Below are positions 57,565-64,000 of a stretch of 64,000 bases of DNA, one piece after another. The stretch is from NCBI RefSeq assembly GCF_031877795.1, contig NC_133934.1:106394610-106458609 (forward strand), read 5' to 3'. The position numbers were made by a program, and so were the translations under genes. The notes beneath the pieces were generated by a model. That model made no database searches, was not told where the DNA came from, and saw only the letters and a program-made list of their open reading frames with translations. Numbering within the stretch: position 1 is the first letter of the stretch; every line of letters starts with the position of its first letter. The DNA is from Strix aluco (Eukaryota; Chordata; Aves; Strigiformes; Strigidae).

Positions 57565-59487
57565 ATAGAATCACAGAATCAACTAGGTTGGAAAGGACCT
57601 TGAAGATCATCTAGTCCAACCGTTAACCTAACACTGCCAGTTCCCATCTACACCATATCTCTCAGCGCTATGTCGACCCTACTCTTAAACACCTCCAGGG
57701 ATGGGGACTCCACCACCTCCCTGGGCAATCCATTCCACTGCCTAATAACCTGTTCTGTAAAGAAATACTTCCTGACATCTAGTCTAAACCTTCCCTGGCG
57801 CAACTTGAGGCCATTCCCTCTTGTCCTATCGCTTGTTACTTGGTTAAAGAGGCTCATCCCCAGCTCTCTGCAACCTCCCTTCAGGTAGTTGTAGAGGGTG
57901 ATGAGGTCTCCCCTCAGCCTCCTCTTCTCCAGACTAAACAACCCCAGTTCCCTCAGCGCTCCTCGTACGACATGTGCTCCAGACCCTTCACCAGCTTCGT
58001 TGCCCTTTTCTGGACATGCTCGAGTAATTCAATATCCTTTTTGTAGTGAGGGGCCCAAAACTGAACACAGTAATCGAGGTGTGGTCTCATCAGTGCCGAG
58101 TACAGGGGTAAGATCACTTCCCTGTCCCTGCTGGCCACGCTATTTCTGATACAGGCCAGGATGCCATTGGCCTTCTTGACCACCTGGGCACACTGCTGGC
58201 TCCTGTTCAGCTGGCTGTCAATCAACACCTCCAGGTCCCTCTCTGACTGGCAGCTCTCCAGCCACTCCTCCCCCAGCCTGTAGCGCTGCTGGGGGTTGTT
58301 GTGACCCAAGTGCAGCACCCGACATTTGGCCTTATTGAACCTCATACAGTTGGCCTTAGCCCATCGCTCCAGCCTGTCCAGGTCTCTCTGCAGAGCCTCC
58401 CTACCCTCGAGCAGATCAACACTCCCACCCAGCTTGGTGTCGTCTGCAAACTTCTGAGGGTGCACTCTATCCCCTCATCTAGATCATCAATAAAGATGTT
58501 AAACAAGAGTGGCCCCAAAACTGAGACCTGGGGGACACCACTTGTGATCAGCCTTCAACTGGATTTAACTCCATTCACCACAACTCTTTGGGCCCGGCCA
58601 TCCAGACAGTTTTTTACCCAGCAAAGCGTGCGATCATCTAAGCCTCGAGCAGCCAGTTTTGCCAGGAGAATGCTGTGGGAAACGGTGTCAAAGGCCTTGC
58701 TAAAGTCAAGGTAAACTACATCCACAGCCTTTCCCTCATCCAATAAGCAGGTCACTCTGTCGTAGAAGGAGATCAGGTTTGTCAAGCAGGACCTGCCTTT
58801 CATAAACCCATGCTGACTGGGCCTGATCCCCTGGTTGTCCTGCATGTGTTGTATGATGGTACTCTGGATGAGCTGCTCCATCAGCTTCCCGGGTACCGAA
58901 GTCAAGCTGACAGGCCTGTAATTTCCCGGATCATCCTTCTGACCCTTCTTATAGATGGGTGTCACATTGGCCAATTTCCAATCTGTCGGGACCTCCCTGG
59001 TCAGCCAGGACTGCTGGTAAATGATGGAAAGCGGCTTGGCGAGCACCCCAGCCAGCTCCTTCAGCACCCTTGGTGTATCCCATCTGGTCCTATAGACTTG
59101 TGTGTGTCTATGTGATGCAGTAGGTCACTGACTATCTCCTCCTGGATTGTGGGGGGGTCGTTCTCCCAGTCTCTGTCCTCTGGCTGAGGAGGCTGGATTC
59201 CCTCAGTACAGCTAGTCTTGTTATTAAAGACTGAGGCAAAGAAGGTATTAAGTACCTCAGCCTTCTCCTCATCACTTGCTACCAAGTTTCCTTTAGCATC
59301 TAGCAGGGGATGGAGGCTCTCCCTGGTCTTTCTTTTGCTGCTCACATACTTATAGAAACATTTCTTGTTATCTTTGATTGCTGAAGCCAGATTAATTTCC
59401 AGCTGGGCTTTGGACCTCCTGATTTCTGCCCTGCATAGCCTCACAGCCTCTTTGTAATCACTGTGAGTGGCTAGCCCTTTCCTCCAA
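57565..59487 (-). mobile_element. CR1 LINE, long and comparatively young, minus strand
   Basis: About 1.9 kb, beginning at the left with the CR1 3' end (TAGAATCACAGAATC, then GTTGGAAAGGACCTTGAAG). On the minus strand long pieces of ORF2 remain. These are the pre-RT linker (RRSKAQLEINLASAIKDNKK and YKYVSSKRKTRESLHPLLDA) and RT fingers/palm (YKKGQKDDPGNYRPVSLTSV, QHGFMKGRSCLTNLISFYD, VVYLDFSKAFDTVSHSILLA). After a break come [12 protein letters not shown] and the C-terminal region to ALRDMV. Visible lesions are a frame break near 59065, a stop where Trp is expected near 58559, and a one-base loss near 58455 just before FADD. The palm motif PQG reads PQV. The endonuclease is missing, so the copy cannot move by itself. 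Confidence 0.94.
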
Positions 59488-60758
59488 AGGCTGTAAGAGG
59501 GTGTAGAGGGTGATCACTGGCAGAGTTCTGGATGTCTCATCAGAAGCCAAGGCATGATTGGGACAGTGAGACTGGATCATCTCAGCACAAGATTAAGACC
59601 TACTTAAAGGTGCCTATGCTGTATCCCTTTTGAGGATAGGTAGAGTTTCACCCTTTGTATTTGGAATTTGCATTGAAATTGAAGGGAACAGAGGTGTCTT
59701 CTACAGGCTCAACTGAGTCTTAGCACATACTCTAGCTCTCCTAAATAAGGCTGGTCTCTTGCTGATCTGTGCCCAGAACCAGAGGCTGCAGCAATAAGCG
59801 TGTGTGAACAAGGTGTCCCAATGTGTTAGCTGTCAGTCCCTGTATTTCCATGTTTGCCTCAGGAGAGTGGTGAGGAGAGGGAGAGAGCTGGGCTGCTTAG
59901 TTTGACCTTGCTTTTTAGCTTTTTCCCCTGTTGTTGTTTGTTTTGTTTTGTCTTGTTTTGTTTTTTATTCTCTTTGCACGTGCCTCTAATTGATCTTGAA
60001 GAGAAGGGACAGTTAAAGAAGACATTAAGGTGAAATGAAGCCATAACTGTGACTGGAGACTTTTATTAAGTGTGGCAAAGTTCCCTGGGCTGCGTAGAAA
60101 TTGTTTATTGATTTTGGTATGGCTGGGTGCTCTGGAGTAATCGCCCGCAGAACCGCTAGAGAGAGAGCAGAGAGGAGAGTGCTTCGCTAGGTCTCTGCTG
60201 CCTCTGCTGCTCTTCCTTCTGCCTGTGCTGGTGGTCTCCTCTTTAACCTGTAAATGAGCAGCCATAGCTGGTTAACTCTTGTTGCAGCCAGCTCCTGCAG
60301 CCCAGCGCTGGGCTCTGCCCTGCTGCTCCAGAAATGGCCAGTGAAGGAATATGGTAAGGGAGGAGATGACGTGGAAGCATATATCATACAAGCGAGCGTG
60401 TTATTGCTGAGACTTAAACTACCCTTTGGCTCTTCCACCTGTTGGCTACAGACAGAAACCTGTCTGTGATGGTCAGCAAGGTTAGTCATCCGTGAGCCTG
60501 CTTAACCATGGGGCAGGTTGATTTTGTGACAGGGCAGAGATGAACATGTTCATGTTTCTCAGTAGTGTCTATGAGGTTTTGCCCCAGTATCCCCTGCCTG
60601 CTCTCACAAGCCTTTTCCCTCTGTGCCAAAATTGCAGGATGCTGAGGAAGAGTTAAATGGCTGTGTGAAGTGAGCCAGCCTGCCTCCGCTGTGCCTGTCT
60701 GTAAGCCCAGGAAAACTTCAGCCCCTCCTGGTTTTCCTTTGCTTTTTGTGACAGCATT
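59488..60758. other. Unique intergenic sequence
   Basis: A TTTTG-type tandem lies at 59933-59967. A CNE-like stretch is at 59980-60150. The rest holds no recognised gene. Confidence 0.6.
59980..60150. promoter_or_regulatory. Putative conserved non-coding element, intergenic
   Basis: Non-repetitive block with CTCTAATTGATCTTG, GGAGACTTTTATTAAG and GAGTAATCGCCCGCAG words. Several CpGs persist against an otherwise CpG-poor background. Confidence 0.3.
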
Positions 60759-60792
60759 ACACAGAATCACAGAATCATCTAGGTTGGAAAAG
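60759..60792 (-). mobile_element. CR1 3'-end scrap
   Basis: About 34 bp (ACACAGAATCACAGAATC, then ATCTAGGTTGGAAA) identical in style to the 3' ends at 30959 and 57565. The rest of the element is absent. Confidence 0.85.
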
Positions 60793-63700
60793 TAGTTTTA
60801 CCACTGTCATTCAGTAAACCTCCCTATACAGAGATTTTTCACATCCCATCTGGGGAGTTTATACCATTGTCCTGTCAGAGGTGGGGTTTCTGCTTTGTTC
60901 ACTTCCCAGGGAGGTGCTGCACACCATCCTTGCCACACTACTTTTGCACAAGGGTAGTTAGTTCTTTTGTTGTTTCTCATCCAGAGTGCTATGAGTAGAG
61001 TATGCTCCTAAAATACACTTGCCCTTCAGTTTCAAGGAGGAAATGGAAAGGGAAGCAATTTTATTGGCATTTGATTGGATAAGTGAGTGAATTTTCTGAG
61101 CTATGTTGCACGGTTCATGATACCCCCTCTTCTACAGACAAGATGCTGGTAATCAGTGGGAGGTTTTATTCTCTCTCTGTCATTCAGAGTGCTTATTTCT
61201 ACCTCCTGGTAGCATAGCTTGGTTTAATCCCCTTCCTTTTACAGAAGACTTCAGAGGCCTGCAGTATTGTGGTCTAATGACATTCAGATGTAAATCTCTG
61301 TGTGGTGAGGAAAAGAGGACTTGTCCACCTGTTAGGACCCTCTTAAAATCTGCTGAGCTCTAGTACAAATGTCAAACTCTGTTGTTAGAAGAAGATGAAA
61401 TAACAAACTGGGTTCCTTTCTTAATCATCTAATCTGTATATGAGAGTGGGAATATGAAGTCAGAGTAAAGGTAAGATCTTCTTTTGCATCAATGGGCAAA
61501 ATTTTTAGGAGATGTAGATGCTATAAAGAATTGTTTTCTGCTTTGCATGTACATTATGTTTCTTTAATGAAAAAGCCAGAGAAATGTTTATTAGTTTAAA
61601 ATTTAATTTCCTGAAGGGCATAATGTTAATGGAAGGCAAAATATCTCTAAAGTGTTGGCAATTTAACTCCTCTAGAAAAGGTTTTGAAATGGGATAAAAT
61701 AATATAAATAAAAACCTGCATCTACCTAGAGAGTTCTCTGACAAAAATGACATGTGAACATTAGTGCTAGGAAGAGCAGTAACAACTTCAACTTTGTTCT
61801 TTTTGATTTTTTTTTTTTTATCCCTGTAATAAAGTTGAAAATTCTAACTTACTCTGGAATAAGGACAATGAATTATGCTGATGTTTGTCTGTGTACTTTG
61901 GCTAGGAGGTGTGACTGCTGTAACAGAATCTGCACCAGTCTGCACTGGTACTTCAAAGCATTTACTGTGTATGTACATCACGTAAACTTTTGTAATGCTT
62001 AGTTGCGTGAATGAACTAAGATGACTGATTTATTCTCTCTCTCTCTCTCAAAAAAAAAAAAAAGGTCTTAAAGTTGCAAAACCTTCTGCCGTGGCTCAAG
62101 TTCCCTGACTGCAAGTTCTTGCTCATAACTGCTGTATCCTACTGCTCCTGTTGCTTGTTGGATATTTTTGAATGCCCACCCTTGGGAAGAACAGGCTGGC
62201 TTTAAATTCCTCAGTCCTGCACCTCAGACTGAAGGAGTTATTTTTAACCTGCCTTGACCTCTGCCTGAGCAAGAATAAAATAGGGATTGGGCAGAATATG
62301 ACACAAATCAATAGGTTATCCCAACAGATGTGATCTTTGGCACCGTTTTGCCTTGGACACTTGCTGCAGTAACAAAGATAAATGGTGATTTGTTAACATT
62401 GTGATCTAGGGACTGGGTGGCTCAGTGGATCGTGTGGTGGCCTCTGACCTCTGGGTCTCCAGGCTCTGAATATCAAGATGAAATCTCATTCTGATAGTAG
62501 GAAAGGGAAAAAAGGTCCACAAGTGTTGGGTGATTTCGGTTCAGTGCTAATCACAGTGCTCCACAAAACAATCCAACAAGGACTGAATAGACAACAATGC
62601 CTGGCAAAAAGGAGCATGAGAAATAGAGCTGGAACTGTAGCGATAGCTAGTGATCATTTACTGCAGGCTAAGACTTGCAGTGCTTTTATGGAGTAGCACT
62701 GGAGCACTCAGAGCCACTTTGTCTCTTAGCCTACCTATCAAAGAGGACTTGCACCAGGGACGATTTGTGGTGGCTCCCAGTAAAAGAGAAATTGGTATTA
62801 TGAAAGCAGCTTCCCTTTCATTTTCTGGGACAGTTTCTGCATGTCTTTTGACCCTTGACTGATTACTGAAGGATAGCGATGCAGGTTTTTTTGGGAGCTG
62901 AGCTATTGGAAATAGCAGATAAAACTGCGATAGCTGTGAGCTAGTCATGTCTCCACTGACCTTGTGTGATCATATCTCCACAGAGTCCTATTGCAGGTCC
63001 TCTGTAGATAGCTGACTTTTAATATGTTCTCAGGTGTGTACAGTTTGTCTTGCTTCAGCAGTCCATGGTGGTGTATTCTCCTCAGGGTGAAAATAAATTC
63101 CTGCAACAGATTTTCTTCCAGGACAACTGCAAGGGTTGGTAAGCAGTGTTTGAAGATAATTCCATGTTGTAATTAATCTCGTGTAAACAGATGTAAGCCA
63201 TAGTGAGTTCTTGTCTCCCTTGGCTGATGTGTAATTCCCCTTGCCATGAGGAGGCAGTATGGAAGTATGTCATTCTGAAGCTGAACCCATCAACTTCAGC
63301 TCTTTGGCTTGGATCTCCTTACAGTTCTGCCTACAAGACTGTCACTGTTCTCAGGTGCTTTACTATGGTAAGTACGTTCTCTCAATCTTGAATAATCAAG
63401 GGAACAAAAAACTTGCACCCACTGGGGTAAGGGATCTAGTAACTGCATTATTGATGCATACAAGATGCTTACATATTGCTCTTGATCTTTCCCTTGTAGA
63501 TAGATCCAAGGGTTACATCAGAGCTTATGTTGTGCTGGGACCCCCAAGTCTGCCTCTGTGACAGTCCCCTGCAGCATCAGTCCTACTTTGTACTTTGCAT
63601 TGGACTGTGCATTGCTGGGTTATAGAGAATGATGTGAGTCATGTCATTGAGAGTAGCCTCTTTCCTCATTTTTCTTTATCCCACCCATCTGTATGTTGTA

Positions 63701-64000
63701 CCTATACCAACAATGAGTTGGAATTGCGATGCGCCAGTTCAAGCTTCTGTTAGTTTCTCTGTTTAGTGCTATTTTACCAGTGACGATTGCTCTTGAATCT
63801 CAAATGGGGAGCCAGTTTTTAATCCACCAATTGCATGCTCTATGGGTTGCTCACAGCACACATTTTTACTTGAGATGTCACAGAAGGAGGTTTGAGCCAA
63901 AGAATGTTATTCTTTGTGTTCCTCTCATGAGCAGGTGATGGTGGGACAGACTGGTTCCTGAAAAATTTGCCCAGTGTCTTCCTTGCCCCAGACCGAGGCA
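60793..64000. other. Unique intergenic sequence to window end
   Basis: No coding gene recognised. It includes a CT/A tract at 62034-62064, a tRNA-like word near 62405-62470 and an exon-like segment at 63325-63367. Confidence 0.6.
62034..62064. repeat. (CT)n tract followed by A-run
   Basis: A CT dinucleotide run directly followed by 13 or so A residues. Confidence 0.9.

Noticed and set aside
33553..64000. Coding exons of ESRRB within the window.
   Set aside because: I looked for the conserved zinc-finger (CEACKAFFKR-type) and ligand-domain sequences and found none; the gene, if next, starts beyond the right edge apart from possible untranslated exons.

Overview
The window is vertebrate nuclear DNA and very probably a bird. 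Genes are split into short exons with GT-AG introns. There are many CR1 LINE copies, the dominant avian retrotransposon, and one solo LTR of a type I recall as common in neoavian genomes. I saw no bacterial or phage features. Species cannot be named from this sequence.

One protein-coding gene is fully present: GPATCH2L (G patch domain containing 2 like), on the + strand. A GC-rich CpG-island promoter lies at about 355-735. A non-coding first exon ends at 576 on a strong donor. The coding sequence then runs through nine exons from ATG 1494 to stop 33552. All nine coding exons join in phase, giving a 1440-nt reading frame of 479 codons plus stop, close to the human protein of about 482 residues as I recall it. 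The protein is highly basic and serine-rich with several nuclear-localisation-like clusters, and no G-patch motif is visible despite the family name.

The introns hold a solo LTR with a perfect 5-bp target duplication (5551-6139), a CR1 fragment with recognisable reverse-transcriptase motifs (10015-11222), faint MIR-like relics, simple repeats and several stretches that look like conserved non-coding elements. The clearest of these are 14700-15010, 21340-21580, 23340-23790 and 29930-30500.

From 33553 to 64000 I find no convincing coding gene. In other amniotes ESRRB follows GPATCH2L, so this is probably the intergenic space toward ESRRB (inference). It contains a nested pair of CR1 elements (about 36655-39815, a + strand copy inside an older - strand copy), a long and fairly young-looking CR1 (57565-59487), a small CR1 scrap (60759-60792), ancient repeat relics, and CNE-like islands near 52440-52720, 56160-56300 and 59980-60150.

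No new multi-gene system was found. The most unusual structure is a roughly 139-bp near-palindrome in the GPATCH2L promoter/5' UTR region (357-495).
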